Positions 33,018 through 46,339 of a stretch of 64,000 nt of DNA are shown in pieces. The position numbers and the translations under genes were made by a program. Under the pieces are notes generated by a model, which saw only the letters and a list, made by a program, of their open reading frames with translations, had not been told where the DNA came from and did not search any database. Within the stretch, counting starts at the first letter, position 1; each line of letters opens with the position of its first letter. The DNA comes from Austropuccinia psidii (lineage: Eukaryota; Basidiomycota; Pucciniomycetes; Pucciniales; Sphaerophragmiaceae): positions 45,160,082-45,224,081 of the forward strand of contig JALGQZ010000001.1 of NCBI GenBank assembly GCA_023105745.1. Direction: 5' to 3'.

Positions 33018-36000
33018 GAGCCAGCTATAACCCCTCAAGCAGCTCCCAGAAAGGTAATAGACGTGATTATGGCAGAGGCCAATCAGGTACAGAAGGAAAA
33101 GGGTCAGTTGATGACTTCCAAACAACTAAAATGGGTCATTCTGAAGCTGATAATACCATTTTACCTTCAAAAAGAGCTGACACCGCCACAACAAGCCTTT
33201 GTGGACATATACAAAGCCAGCCACAGCGCATACAACAATGCACTCCAGTTCAAGGAGTACCAGATCCTTTCAGACCTGTGGAAGAATTGCATGAATTCTT
33301 ACCTAACTGTGAGAAAATTCCTGGGCCATCCCAACACTTGCAAATTGCTCAATGGATGGCATCCATTGATGGAGAAGAAAAAGATGATGCTTTTGACACT
33401 AGAATGGAGGAAAAGCAACCCTCCACCACCAAAGCAAGTGCCAGAAACAGCCCCAGTGGCCAGCAGCAGCAATTCCAACGTGAAAAAGCAGCCACAAACT
33501 CTAAAAAAGGGCAAAGGGAAGGCACCAGCCCCAAAACCTTACAGCCAGGGCTACAGAATCCCAAAGATTCAACAGGATGCCATGGAAATTGTATTTCAGA
33601 TGGCCAGAACCATGATGGAATTACAAAAGAAGGAGGAAGCCAGATTAAAATATCAAAAATAATTTCTGATACTTTTAATTGTATTCCAGAGTTGTATAAA
33701 GCTATTTCTGACATAAAAAGTCATCTTTCTGATACAAATACATCAATTTGTGACAATCTTAAAACAAATAACTTAAGTCTGAGCCAAATAAATGATACAC
33801 TTAAATGCTTTGAAAGAGTTTTAAGAACAATCAAAACTCCCAATAATCATAATTCCTTTGAAACTAAGATAAATGAACAATCTGCCATTATTAAAGAATT
33901 AAAAGACAAATATTCTAAATTCAATATTGATGACATAATTGAAACAAGAATAAAACAAGCTAATAGTACTATCAAAGAAGATAATAAAAAAGTCCTTGAT
34001 GATATTTCAAAATCATTTTCAGAAGTAAAGACAAATACAGTTGCCTTGAAAAAGCATTTTGATACCTCAAGAGAGGAAATATCAAAATTAACAATAAAGT
34101 TAAATGAAGTTATATCTGATAATACCAAACAAAAAGAATTATGGAATGAGATTACATATAAAGAGGATGATCATAAAAAGAATGTCATAGACTCTATACA
34201 AAGCTTACAACATGAGTTAAGAAATTCACAAAGGTGTAATAACAGTAAAATGAATGATATTGAACAACTGCTAAACACTTTACCAAGAATGTCTACACCT
34301 CTGAATCAAAATGAAGATGCAAGAATTCCCAATCCACAAGTATTGGATATTGAAAATTCACAGTTAAAAAATGAATTTTCTACTTCTTTTCACAACTTAG
34401 AACCATCAATGAGCCAAGCACTCTTGAAAGAAGTTCCAAAACTTAAAGAATGGCCTCACTTCAGTGGTGAAGGAGAGTATGACCATCTGGAATTCATTAG
34501 AGGTATTGACATGATCAAAGAGGATTTTGAATTACCAGACAGATTGGTAACAGCCAGATTTAACACCTTGTTTACCAGATCAGCTCACAGATGGTACATA
34601 AAAATAAGACAAGCACATGGACACCAGAGTTGGACTTGGTGGAAACCCAAATCATTAACAAATGGGCAAATGATGCTTGGAGGTTTAAAATTTAAACAGC
34701 CTTTGAATCTGCCAAATTTAATGCTGATAAAGACAAAGCTTTACCATGGTTTTGCCAACAAAAAGACAGACTAACAGCATTATATACTGACATGTCAGAA
34801 TTTATGATCCATAGAAAAATTCTGAGACAATGTGGAGATGACTTAGAGCATGCTATCAAAAGCAGGACTACTGAACAATCTTCAGAAGAGGATATTATCA
34901 ATATATTAAAAGAAGTAACCACCAGAACCAAAATTGGTTCTGGTAGGCTGAATCTCAAAACAAAGTTTAATACACCGGGGAAAGATTATGTGGACAAAAA
35001 CCCCAAAGAAAATTCTAATAATATGAAGTATAAATCTGCAGATACAGTCAGAAAGTGCCATATTTGCCAAAGTACCACCCATTTAGCCAATACATGTCCA
35101 AAGAAGGGAAAAATCAATGAAATTGGTCTTGAAAAGGAACCTGATGTTGAAATAGATGACATAATTGAAGACAATTCAGATGATAAGTCATCAATGTTTT
35201 CTGAATCTTCAAAAGATATAGAAAATATCAATGCCACTTTTGACATCATGGAATCTTATTCCCACTTGCCACAATTAAGCAATGGTCAACTTGATTTATC
35301 AAAAGTTCAAGATGCACAACTTATGAAAACAAAACCAAACAGGGGAAAAGGTTATAAAGCTGGTAACTCCTGTATAACAGAAGTTGTGATTGACAAAAAG
35401 CCCACCAAACCTTTGCTTGACCCAGGAGCCTTCTGCTCTTGTGTTGGAAAATCTTTTCTTAAGACTTGTGTACCAAATTTTGAAGACCAATTGTTACCAA
35501 TTTATGGTATAAAATTCAACAGTGCAAGTAATCCAATGAAAGCATTAGGAATCTTTGGGACCAATGTCATATTCCCACACATAAATGGGAATTTAAGAAT
35601 CACAGTTGAATTTGTTGTTATGGAAAATTGCTCTAGTACCAATTTTATATTGGGAAATGACTATTTAATCATGTATGGGATAGATTTGCATAATAACAAA
35701 GACAGATACTTTACTATTGGAGACAATAAGCGGCAAAAATTTGCCTTTTTACCATTTAAAAGACAAATTACAGTAAATAAAGTATCACCAGTCAACTTAG
35801 AGTTAGAGAAATTCAAGTCTGAGCAGTTAAATGAGGCTGAAATAAGCCTTCATATGACTGATAAACAGGAAAGTGAACTTTCTTCCCTTTTGTATGAACA
35901 CAGAGGAGCATTTGCTTCAGAAAAAGAACCTCTAGGAGAAATTATTGGTCATGAAGTTGACATCATTCTTAAAATTGAGAGACCTTATCCACCACTCTTA

Positions 36001-38917
36001 AGAAGACCTGCATATCCAGCAAGTCCAAAATCAAGAGAAGCTCTAGAAATTCATATCAAAGAACTTCTGGACCTTGGTTTAATAAGAAAAGTGGGCCACA
36101 ATGAAGAAGTAAAAATAACTAAACCAGTCATAGTGGCATGGCATAATGGAAAATCCAGAATGGTTGGGGACTTTAGGGCTCTGAACACTTACACTGCTCC
36201 AGATAGATACCCAATACCAAAAATCCAAATTGCCTTTACCCAATATCTCAAGCAGTGTATATAGCCACTATGGATGCCCTTAAAGGATTCCATCAAAATG
36301 TGGTGACACCAAGAGAAAGAAAATACTTGAGAATTATTGTTCATTGTGGAGTGTATGAATACTTAAGGATGCCCTTTGGTATCAAAAATGCACCTTCACA
36401 CTTCCAAAGAATGATGAATGAAATCTTCCCTGAAGAACTCTCAGAGGGATGGTTAATCATTTACATTGATGACATTATTATCTGTTCCAAGACTTGGGAG
36501 GAGCACATGTACAGATTGTCCAGGGTTTTGACAAAAATTCAATCAGTAAACATGAAAATCTCCTTGAATAAATGTCATTCTGGATTTAAAGAACTTAAAG
36601 CACTAGGACATGTTGTATCTGGTTTGTCCCTTGGAATTGACAAAAACAAAGTTGCAGCAGTATTGCTAAAACCCATGCCTCAGAACAAGAAGGAAATTCA
36701 GTCGGTCTTAGGTTTTGCAGGATATTACAGGCAACACATTAAAGATTTTGCATCCATAGAAAGACCACTTTATAAATTGTGTGACAAAGACACAGTATTT
36801 GAAATGACTTTTGACAGAGTCAAAGCTTTTGAGTCTCTAAGAGAAGCCTTGACCACTGCTCCACTCTTACTGATGCCAGACTTTAAATTACCTTTCAAAC
36901 TGTATATTGATGCATCAGGGGATGGACTAGGTGCTGCACTTCAACAAGTTCAGATCATAAATGATAAACCTGTAGAAGAACCCATATGTTTCATATCCAG
37001 GAAAATCAAACCAACTGAAGCCAGATATGGAGCAAGTCAAATGGAATGTCTATGCCTTGTCTGGGCCTTGGAGAAATTGAACTACTTCTTAGAGGGATGT
37101 GTTTTTGAGGTAATAGCAGATTGGACAGCTGTCAAATCACTTCTGAAAATGAAAACACCCAACAGACATATGCTCAGATGGCAAATAGACATACAAGAAT
37201 ACAGAGGCAATATGACTATTGCTCATAAGGATGGGAATATTCATAAGAAGGCAGATGGACTAAGCAGATGGCCATTACCAAGTAATATTGATAATACTGC
37301 TTATGTGCCAGAAGAAGCTTCACCACAAATTCCAATAGGAGGAATAAGTGTTACAGACTTGAACACCACCTTCTTTGAAGAAGTCAGAAGTAGTTACACT
37401 CAAGATAAGAACTGTAGCATCTTATGCCAATTACTTGGCAAAGACTGTAAAGACAACTCTCTAATACATGCCTTGGATGAAGTATGGAAAAAATCTTATG
37501 ATGAAGGAAGATTTCACCTACTGGATGGTATAATTTACCACAGAACCAAGCACACATGTGTCATGACAGTTGTAGACAGATCCTTAATCAATCTTGTACT
37601 GAAAGAATGCCATGATAGTCCCTTTTCAGGACATCTGTCTGAATACAGAACAAGAGAGAAAGTAAAGACCTGCATATGGTGGCCAATGTGGCAGAAAGAT
37701 GTTGCAGAGTATTGCAAAACCTGTGACAGATGTCAAAAGGCAAATAAATCCACTGGCAAGAGACTTGGAAATATGATAAAAATCCAAGAACCAAGCAGAC
37801 CTTGGGAAATTGTCCATATGGATTGGGTAACTGGCCTACCACCAGGAGGTGACAGAAGCTATAATGCTTGCCGAGTAGTTGTTGACAGATTCAGTAAAAC
37901 TCCAATCTTTTTACCATGTCACAAGGATGATACAGCCATGGATACAGCTCTTCTGATATGGAATAGAGTAGTGTCATGGACTGGGATATTTACAAATATC
38001 ATTAGTGATAGAGATCCCAAATTTACTTCAGCACTATGGACAAATCTTCACAAATTATTTGGCACTAAACTGTCTTTCTCTACAGCCTACCACCCACAAA
38101 CTGATGGCCTGGCTGAAAGGATGATCCAAACCTTAGAGGAAATGGTGAGAAGATTTTGTGCATATGGCCTTGAATTCAAAGATTGTGAAGGATTTACCCA
38201 TGATTGGTGTACTCTGTTGCCAGCACTGGAATTAGCATATAAAACATCAATCCATGCCAGTACCAATAAAACTCCTGCTATTCTAGAAAAAGGATGGAAC
38301 CCCAAGTTACCCCAAGATTCCTTGAGGAAAGATTTAATTGAAATACATCCCACAGCTGCTAGCTTCACAGGAATGCTAGAAAAAGCTAGAAAGCATGCAG
38401 TAAGGTGCATGGAGGACTCTTTTGCATATGCTAAAGAAAAATGGGATGAATCACATGCAACTCCAGATTTCAAAGTGGGGGACCTAGTTCTTGTATCCAC
38501 CACTAGCTTCAAAAACACCAAAGGATGTAAAAAGTTGAAAGACTCCTTTGCAGGACCTTTTGTGATTAAGGCCCTCCATGGGGAAAATGCTGTTGAAGTA
38601 GAGTTATCTGAAGAACTTAGCAATAAGCATCCTACATTTCCAGTGAGCTTCATAAAGCAATATAAATCTAGTGATGCTGAGAAATTTCCCTTGAGGAATA
38701 AGATGCCCCAAGTTATACCTCCTATTGAGACATCTGGTACTAAGAAAATTACCAAAGTTCTTAAAGAAAGGAAATTAAGAACCAAGTAAGGGAATACCTT
38801 GTTAGGTACAGTGACCCAACTTGTGAAGATGAATGGTTAGAAGACAAAGATATACCAGAAGCTACCAAACTCCTCAGGAGATTCAGAAACACTAGAAACA
38901 CCAATATTACAAAGTAA
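32999..38917 (+). pseudogene. gag-pol of element B, broken by frameshifts
   Basis: Segment 1 (32999-34774) starts MPSTRSGASY. It has a long, partly coiled-coil-like Gag N-terminus and the core WPHFSGEGEYDH at about residue 483, then leaves frame near 34647 (one base short relative to element C). A TAA in the original frame follows near 34695. Segment 2 (34792-36264) has the zinc knuckle CHICQSTTHLANTC (C89) and protease, where the active site reads D210-P-G instead of D-[ST]-G. It ends at a one-base deletion near 36243, within reverse transcriptase. Segment 3 (36255-38789) has YIDD (70-73), RNase H YIDASGDG (217), integrase D523, D585 and E621 with D-x35-E spacing, and GPF. It stops at 38789 after a small deletion. 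The chromodomain continues in another frame (EYLVRY, EDEWLED) to a TAA at 38917. No functional polyprotein can be made. Confidence 0.93.
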
Positions 38918-38928
38918 TAGTCTTTTTT

Positions 38929-38945
38929 AGGGGGGGGGGAGGGAA
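38929..38945 (+). other. Polypurine tract of element B
   Basis: AG, then a run of G, then AGGGAA, directly before the 3' LTR start at 38946. A strong, typical plus-strand primer site. Confidence 0.85.
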
Positions 38946-40743
38946 TGTGAGCCTTAGAGGTAATTTCATATACCCAAAAGACCACAAATACAAAATTAAC
39001 ATATAAATATAAATAAAATAAATTTATTTATATTATTAAAATTAAAATCAAAATATAAATATAAAATTATATTCAAAATGAAAAATTTAATTACAATTTA
39101 AAAATAAAATTACAGTAAATTTTGGAATGATAAAATTACATTTATACTTGAAAAAATTAAGTAAAAATGAAATTTTAATAAAATTGTAAAAAAATAAATA
39201 AATTTGGAAAAAAGTTAAATAAAAACTATTATAACTTTTTATCCAATAAATAAACATATAAAAATTCTTTCACCATTGGATTCCTCATAAAAAATCAGGT
39301 GGGGTCACCTCTGAGTGAAATTCTTGTAACTCAACTCTAAATAAGCTTAAATTAAGTTTCTAGTATTTTCAATACAAAAGTTGAAAATCCTCAAAAATTT
39401 AATTTAATTCACACCACATGTGGTGTTAACCATCAATTTTTGTGTTAAAATTGAGGTGTTGTGTTTAGTTTAGAAGTTATGAGGAATTGAAGTATTTTCA
39501 ATTGAATTCAATTGAAATGTCAAAATGTGCATGTGTATTACATAAGTGAACTTTTATTTACATATGAGGTATCAATTATTACTGTATTGTACTGTACAAT
39601 TCAATTGAATTACATATTTAAATCATAAGTATAATACATGATGAGGAATTAAAGGAAAAATAAATTGGAAAGATTAACTTTGGGGGGGGAAGGAACTCCA
39701 GCTCTAAGGGGAGCTAGACCCCCAAAATCCTTGCTGACAGGCATGTGGTGTCAAAATTCACGCAAAAGTTCATCACTTTTGGCCTGGAATTGAGTTACAG
39801 GGTCTGTGGACTCAATTGATGATGAGGTTTTGATACCAACTGGGGTAGTTTTAGCTGTTGCCAAGAGGGTAAAACTACCCTTAAGATAAAACAATAATAG
39901 TAAACACAGTTTTAACTGGCTTCTACGCCTCTTACACACATTCTTAGGTGTTTTAAAGGATCTAGACCAGGTATTGCTATAGTAATGGCTGATTTAAGGG
40001 TCTAAAATGGCTAAAAATGGCTTAAACCAGCCCTTTTTGGTCTGAAACAGGGTTCAATGATGCCATAATTGGCTTTTCTGTTTTCAGACTGTTTTTCACG
40101 ACTGACAAGAGTACAATTTACTTTTGGAGTAAGAGAATTGAGGGCTATAAAAGAATGTCTTCTTTGCCCCACTTTTCTCTTCATGTTAGAATCTTTTCCT
40201 TTTATTATTAGTTTAAACATTGTTAAACCAATCAATAAAAGATTCCAACCACTACTTTTAAATCATTTTGAACCTCTTAACCACATGAAAAAATCATTAT
40301 AATCATTGTTTGTAACTCTTATAATCATTTTTACCCCTGAAGCACCCCAAAAGTGAATTAAAGCATCTTTCATCACTGTAAACTTTGTCACTTTGTTTCC
40401 AAATTCACTCTGGTCACTTTTGGGTGTGTCGTCTCTTTAATATTCTTTTTAAAGACTTTTTTCCTTAATTAATTGCTTGCAGTTCTTTGCTCAATTAATT
40501 CCAATTGAAATTGCTCTTGAAGAAATTTCTTTTGTAGCCTTAAATATCTCTTGTAGAGTATTTTTGGATAAATCTTTATAATATTATTATTTTATACTAA
40601 TAAAGTTATAAACAATAAAATTGGCGTGTTTTCTCTTAAAAATAATATTTCTTACTATTTTTAATTGATTTTTACCTTCTACAAATTTTGAGGACAGGAA
40701 AAGTACTTGATTTTTAATCAAAGTTTCATATTCACACCTTACA
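38946..40743 (+). repeat. 3' LTR of element B (1798 bp)
   Basis: Collinear with the 5' LTR. A 25-bp segment present in the 5' LTR (near 32330) and in element C is missing near 40575; ATAAAT occurs on both sides of the lost piece, which suggests deletion between short direct repeats. It ends CACACCTTACA, followed by the ATATA target duplication. Confidence 0.93.
40146..40153 (+). promoter_or_regulatory. TATA box in the 3' LTR of element B
   Basis: TATAAAAG as in the 5' LTR. In this position it could drive transcription outward into the downstream flank. Confidence 0.45.
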
Positions 40744-40748
40744 ATATA

Positions 40749-42819
40749 TATCATATCATAAAAGGCTGTCATAATATAAATATTAATAATTTCAAAATTA
40801 GCCAATGATTATTTAGATAAAAGTTGGTGAATTCATGCTATAAGATATGATATTTATACTTGAATAAGGGGTATAGCTTAAATAAAGGTTTTATTCAAAA
40901 GAGTCACTAAAAATGAGATTTAAAATATTCAAAAATGTTTATTGGATAAATTTCTGATAAAAGCTTTCCTCGGTTAAATAAAATAATATATTTTCCTAAT
41001 TAATAAAAAATATCTCAATCAATAGTTTTTAAATAGTTTATTTCCATCCATTGAGAAGGATTTCAGAACAAGGCTGACTGGAAGATCTATCTATCCTCTA
41101 AGAAAATATCCAAAGGGAAGGAGTTTCAAAATAGTTTTGAGAAACAAACATAATTGATTCATTCTATTGAATAATTTATTTGTTAAAGGTTTTAAATCTT
41201 ATTCAGATTAGGATTGGAATTTTCAAAATTAGAAACAAAGACATTGCAATATTTGGAAGATATATTTCTTTCAAAAATATTAATTTTTATCAAATAATAT
41301 TTAAAGATTGACCAAAAAACAATTGTATTCATTCTTTTAATTAAAAATAGAAAGAATAAGATTTCAATAAATATATTGATACCTCACACATTTATAATAT
41401 ATTATATATAAATTCAAATAGATATGGTAATCTCTAATTTATGTTTTTTTGTCTGCATAAATCTATAGCCTATAAATAAAAGAGGAATTATCAAACTAAA
41501 ATCCTTTGTTAGACTTTCAGAATTACAATATCTTATAATGTGATACGGAATAGTCTCCAAAATATGGTCTTCATTTTACAAAACCTAATTGTGGTTGGAA
41601 ACGCTTTATGGATTTCAGTATAAGCTTAGCTATGGGGAATGAAATTTAATCCATAAATTGTTCTATTCTATTAATGAGACTATATGAGAAATACAATACA
41701 TATGTTTCAATTCCTTTCAGAGGTTAATAAGAAATAAAATTAATTTATTGGGTAGTGAATTAATAAAAGAAAAATTTCTTTGAGATACTTTACCTTGGTA
41801 TAGGAAAGAAGAAAGATTGATTTGATCTCTGGGCTTTGTTTTAAGGTATAATATTCATCACACTTGGTACCAGATCAAATAAGTATTTTATTGCTAGGTT
41901 TTATAGGATTGATAATAGGAAATCTTTCTTTGTATACCTCAGGGCTAACTACAAATTCAATTCCTAATAGTTATATAATGAATAACGTAATATATATTAA
42001 TATATAATTTTTATTATTTGAAAGGCCTCAGTATTTATATAATTTCTCTTAAAAACTCTGATTGTATTAGGTTTCTAACTTGAAAATAGAACCCAAAAAA
42101 TCTAATCTTTTTCATAATAGATTGATAATATAAGATCTATGAATCAAATTATGATTTAATCTCCCTTGAAGCTATGTACTAAGAAATGTACCAAAGGAAC
42201 AAGTTGATATATAATGAGGGAGATTGAATGAGTAATATAATGATAAAGTTCTCCATTTAAAGTCTTTCCATCATTTAATATATATTATGAAATTAGCCTG
42301 AGGGTAAAATTATGAGGGTTCTTCTAGGGGGAGAAGGTAGAAATCTAAAGGTTTAAATTTATAAATATTTCTATTTTTACTATTTTATTCTATTAAGCTT
42401 CACTTGACAAAATTCAATGATAGTAAAAGGATCCAATAATTTTAAAAATTCCTTTTCTCAAAATAAGAGTTGAAAAAAAATAATTTTTAACCTTTATGAA
42501 AATTTTCAAAGCCTAATTAATGCTCTAGAATACAACTTCAAGTCATTTTACAAGTAAGCTCAATATAAAAGAGGCAATTTAGTCAAGATATTTTGAGGAT
42601 TATTCATCCCAAAGATTATATGAAGAAGATCAGATAGTCAATAGTTTCTTTTATCAAATTTCTGAATTATTCAGAAAAATAAATAGAAATGCTCAATTTA
42701 TTTATTTATTTTGAATATTATTAGAAGGAATGAAGATTTAAGAGTGATATATCCATAGGTTCTATAAGCTGAATACAGCTCTTCTGTGATTCTAAAGTGT
42801 AAAATAATTTAAGATCTCA
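40749..42819. other. AT-rich DNA without recognisable genes
   Basis: No long ORF, no LTR ends and no tandem repeats that I can support. Confidence 0.5.
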
Positions 42820-43950
42820 TCATAAATACCACATAAAGTAATTGTTTAAATTTTTGGTTTTTACCTTTTCAAGTAAAAACGTTGGATTGCAAAGAAACAA
42901 AAATTGTTATTAGTTTGAGGGATTTCCTTAGATACAAAAAGAACAGTATTTTTTCCTTCAGCTCATATGTACTCATAATGAACTTAACACTTGAGGAAAA
43001 ATTAATAATTTTAAATGTAAAATGATCAAGGAGGACAAATACCAATTAGGAGAGCAAGGGTATCCACATCCTTTAGGGCATTTAATACATATTAAGATTT
43101 CCAGAATTGATTGATGGTAGATAATATATTAATTAGCTAGCTGAAAAATCTTTAGGAATGGTTAAGGAGGCTAAGCCACATTCAATCATGAGGAAATAGA
43201 AAATAATAAGATACTGTTTTGATGTGCCAAGGTGGTAATGAGGATCTCAAACACTTTTCACCAGGTAAAAGGTAAATTATCTATTATGAATATTCCAGAG
43301 GATGCCAATATGAGCCCTTTTTAAACTAGTATAAATGGAAATATCATATAAGTGCAGTTTTTTCATTTAGAAGCCCTCATCATGTAGAAAATAATTTAAA
43401 ATTCCACAAATTCACCTAAGATAAAATTCCTAATATATCACTATGAAAATATTTTAATGAATAGGAGTAGAGTAATTATTTAATTAAAAAGATATGGACT
43501 TTCAAGCACAAAATATCAATTAAAAAATGTGATTATAGTCCATTTTTTTGAGATTCCAAATCAAAGACAAGATCTTTAAAAATTTACAGAAAAAAGAAAC
43601 TTTTATGAAATTAAAAAAAATTGTATCACCTTGATAAAATAATGTTTATCTCAAAAAACATCAATATTCAAATAAGTAAATTGATCATATTTTAACCTTA
43701 AATGGGTCAGACACACATAAATGCACATAATTAGGTATTGATGATAATTTCATGTGACAACCGGTGATTTAATAAGAAAGAATAATAATATAATTGAATC
43801 TCCATCTGTTAAATTTTGAGAATGATCCCTTTAATGAAAATATGAGCTGTTTGAAATTTATAAAAGGATCCCTTGGAAGCTGACATTTTTACAAATGATC
43901 AAATCTTATTATAAATACAAGACTTATCTATTAATATAATAAATGAAACA
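42820..43950 (+). repeat. Fragment of an E-type LTR (3' half, sense)
   Basis: Resembles 46340-47300 and 54050-54800: shared features include a block around ATTCAATCATGAGGAAATAG, then GCCCTTTTTAAACTAGTAT, then TAAATGGGTCAGA...GATAATTTCATGTGACAA. Diverged; limits are approximate. Confidence 0.55.
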
Positions 43951-45336
43951 GCTTAAGGTAATAATCTATGCAGAAGCAACTTACAGACAATATTATGAGT
44001 TTGGAATGTAGAAGTAAGTATTTTAAATAACTATTTAAGGGATTTACTATATGGTAATAGTGATTATTATTGCTTTTGAGAACCCTGAGTGCGGTATTTG
44101 TCAATTGAGTTATCATAATAAATACTACAAAAAGAAATATAATTATAGACCGATTATACCCAAACAATAATTTTTTTGATAAAAAAACATACCAAATAGG
44201 AATTAAGGATCTGGATGTGAATTCTTTCTTTGATGCAGAGAGGGTCCCTTTTCTGCTGAAAAAGGTGTGGAGGGGGAATATGCAACCCTAAATGTTAAAG
44301 GGGTAAAGATTTTCACTACAGAAGGTCTGCTTGTGGTTCTCTAAGACCTATATACCATTTATTGATTCCCAGATGTGGCTCTGAAGCCACATCTGGTCAC
44401 ATTTTCACAATAAAATGCAAAACCCTCAATAGGATGACCTAAAAGGAATGTTTTTATGTGTCAGACACAAAAGGAGCTATACAGAATGTGTCAGAAGGCC
44501 TCCTATTGGAAAAAAATGAGGTATTGAAGTATAAAAAAGATTTTGAATGATTTTTACACCTCCACCTCAAAAATCTTGGATACCATCTCACATAATTGAG
44601 GTCTTTCAAATGTTGAGGGATTTTGATCTTAAAGCCTCCCTAAATTTCTCATATTTAAATGAAGAAGTCTCAAAAAAAGCTCCTTTCTAAGCTCTTTATG
44701 TGCTTTACACAATAGATACTCATTGGGTATTCCTAAAGTTAAGTATGGCAAGGTTATACAAGATCCAAATCGCATTTTAGGAAATTTGATTTTGTATGAA
44801 TATTGTATTGAGTTAGGATCCTCAATATCTTTTGATATAAATAAGATAAAATGTCATTTACGGTATAAGAAGAGTGAAAAGATCCTTCCATTTAGAAAAA
44901 TATCATACTTCATGCATCTCAGAGTAAAACTGTAGAACTTAGATGGGAGGTGAAATCTTTATTCACCATTATTTTGTCTATTGTTGGTTCTAATGTCTGT
45001 AGATTTTGTGCTGGCCCAATTTAGCTGGTGAAATTGAATATTAATCTTTGAGAGCTTCCTTTCAAAACACAAAATGATGGGTTCCTACCTCTGTTTCTAG
45101 ATTTTGTGTGAGAGGGGAAAATTAAGGTTTATTCTCAGATCTGGCTTTGAGCTTGCATAAATTTGTTATTCTTTGTCCTATGCTTATAGAGGCTGTATTT
45201 TCAAGATTTGGTTACTTTCCTCTTTTCTTTTGAGTGCCTTCATGAGCTATCTTGGTTGGAATATTTCCTTACCATCTGTTGATGGTATTTTTGTGTTAGG
45301 CTTGTGATCTGAGTTTGATTCACAGGTTGGAAAAAA
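43950..45336 (-). repeat. Antisense E/F-type LTR fragment (5' half)
   Basis: The reverse complement of this stretch starts near 45336 with a sequence like CCTGTGAATCAAACTCAG and follows the LTR starts at 17759 and 52651 for over 1 kb. It includes the block reading AGCATAGGACAAAGAATAAC in reverse complement. It contains a perfect 12-bp-stem hairpin at 44369-44396. It abuts a sense LTR fragment, so this is an inversion or a head-to-head insertion. Confidence 0.65.
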
Positions 45337-45399
45337 CATTTATAGAAATAATAATTAGGTATTTTGAGACTTTCATGCTATTTCAAGAAATGAAATAAA

Positions 45400-45823
45400 A
45401 GAATACAAGGATTAAAAAGATATAACATATTTATTATTGAACCCAAAAATTTATCTGTAAAAATCCCTTTCCAATTTTTTATATCAAGCTTATTTTTGAA
45501 TTTTAGTAAGTGCTTCATTTGAATTCCAATCATTTTCTCATTATTCTCAGTCTTATGTAATAATTACTCCAAATTATACTTCTGTAGAATAGCTAAAATT
45601 CAAAATGATATTTAGATTAATTCATACCTGTAATGTATTCTAGTGGAAAATAACTACTTATTCCTAGATTACTATGAATATATTTAAGGTAAAAGAAGAA
45701 ATCAGAAAAGTAACACTTTGATTTGTGGTCAAGGTAGCATTCAATTTCATTGTTTTTAATAGCAGAAATAGTACCCTTTATTAAGATTAATATTATCAAG
45801 ATTTAGCACACAAATCTTACTTT
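45400..45823 (+). repeat. E-type LTR 3' tail (sense)
   Basis: Shares TTCTAGTGGAAAATAACTAC-type sequence with 47830-47945 and ends in AGCACACAAATCTTAC, like the LTR end at 55479. It marks the end of a separate, decayed LTR copy. Confidence 0.5.
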
Positions 45824-45954
45824 AACTGATAGATCTTATCATAAAAATGCAAATTTCATGGTGCAAGGAATTGATAATAAAAAATTTATTAGCTTATATG
45901 TATTTTATATATCTTGTATGCTATTATGGACAAAATATTCCTTATTATTTTCAA

Positions 45955-46330
45955 TATTTTTCTATGAAACTCTTTATAATTTTAATATAAATCAAGAGTA
46001 CTATGACTGTTCTTATGAAATAAGATAAATGATTTTATTATAACCACAACCAAATAACTGATTACTTGATTATTTCTTTTACTTTTGATACTGTGAGCAT
46101 TGAGATATATTTTACATACCCAAATATCCAAAAATTGATATTAAAATAAATTCTGAACTATGCAAGTCATGCATATATCCAAAATTTATGATTTTCCATC
46201 TAAGAAAAAATTAATAGCTTTTTTGTGAAGAAGTAAAGCCAGGAATTCAATTCCATATTTGGATTCCACAAAGAATCTTAGATAGGGTAGCTCCATAGAT
46301 CAAATCGGCTTAAATTAACTCCATGAGGTG
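45955..46330 (-). repeat. E-type LTR 3' tail (antisense)
   Basis: The reverse complement reads ACAGTCATAGTACTCTTGAT...AGAGTTTCATAG, matching the 3' end of LTR A (6575-6620), preceded by sequence like 55330-55400. Another LTR copy, in the opposite orientation to its neighbours. Confidence 0.55.
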
Positions 46331-46339
46331 GTAATATGC

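Larger units (their letters stand above)
30705..40743 (+). mobile_element. Element B: complete but inactivated Ty3/gypsy chromovirus (10.0 kb)
   Basis: Two LTRs flank a full internal region with primer-site remnant, gag, protease, reverse transcriptase, RNase H, integrase, chromodomain remnant and a strong polypurine tract. The 5-bp duplication ATATA (30700-30704 and 40744-40748) marks the insertion. The LTRs are still very similar, apart from scattered substitutions and one 25-bp deletion in the 3' LTR, so the insertion looks fairly recent. The gag-pol is broken by at least three lesions and could move only with help in trans. Confidence 0.95.

Noticed and set aside
38087..38785. 232-codon minus-strand ORF as a gene
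   Set aside because: It lies opposite the well-supported integrase region of element B; it is a shadow of that reading frame.
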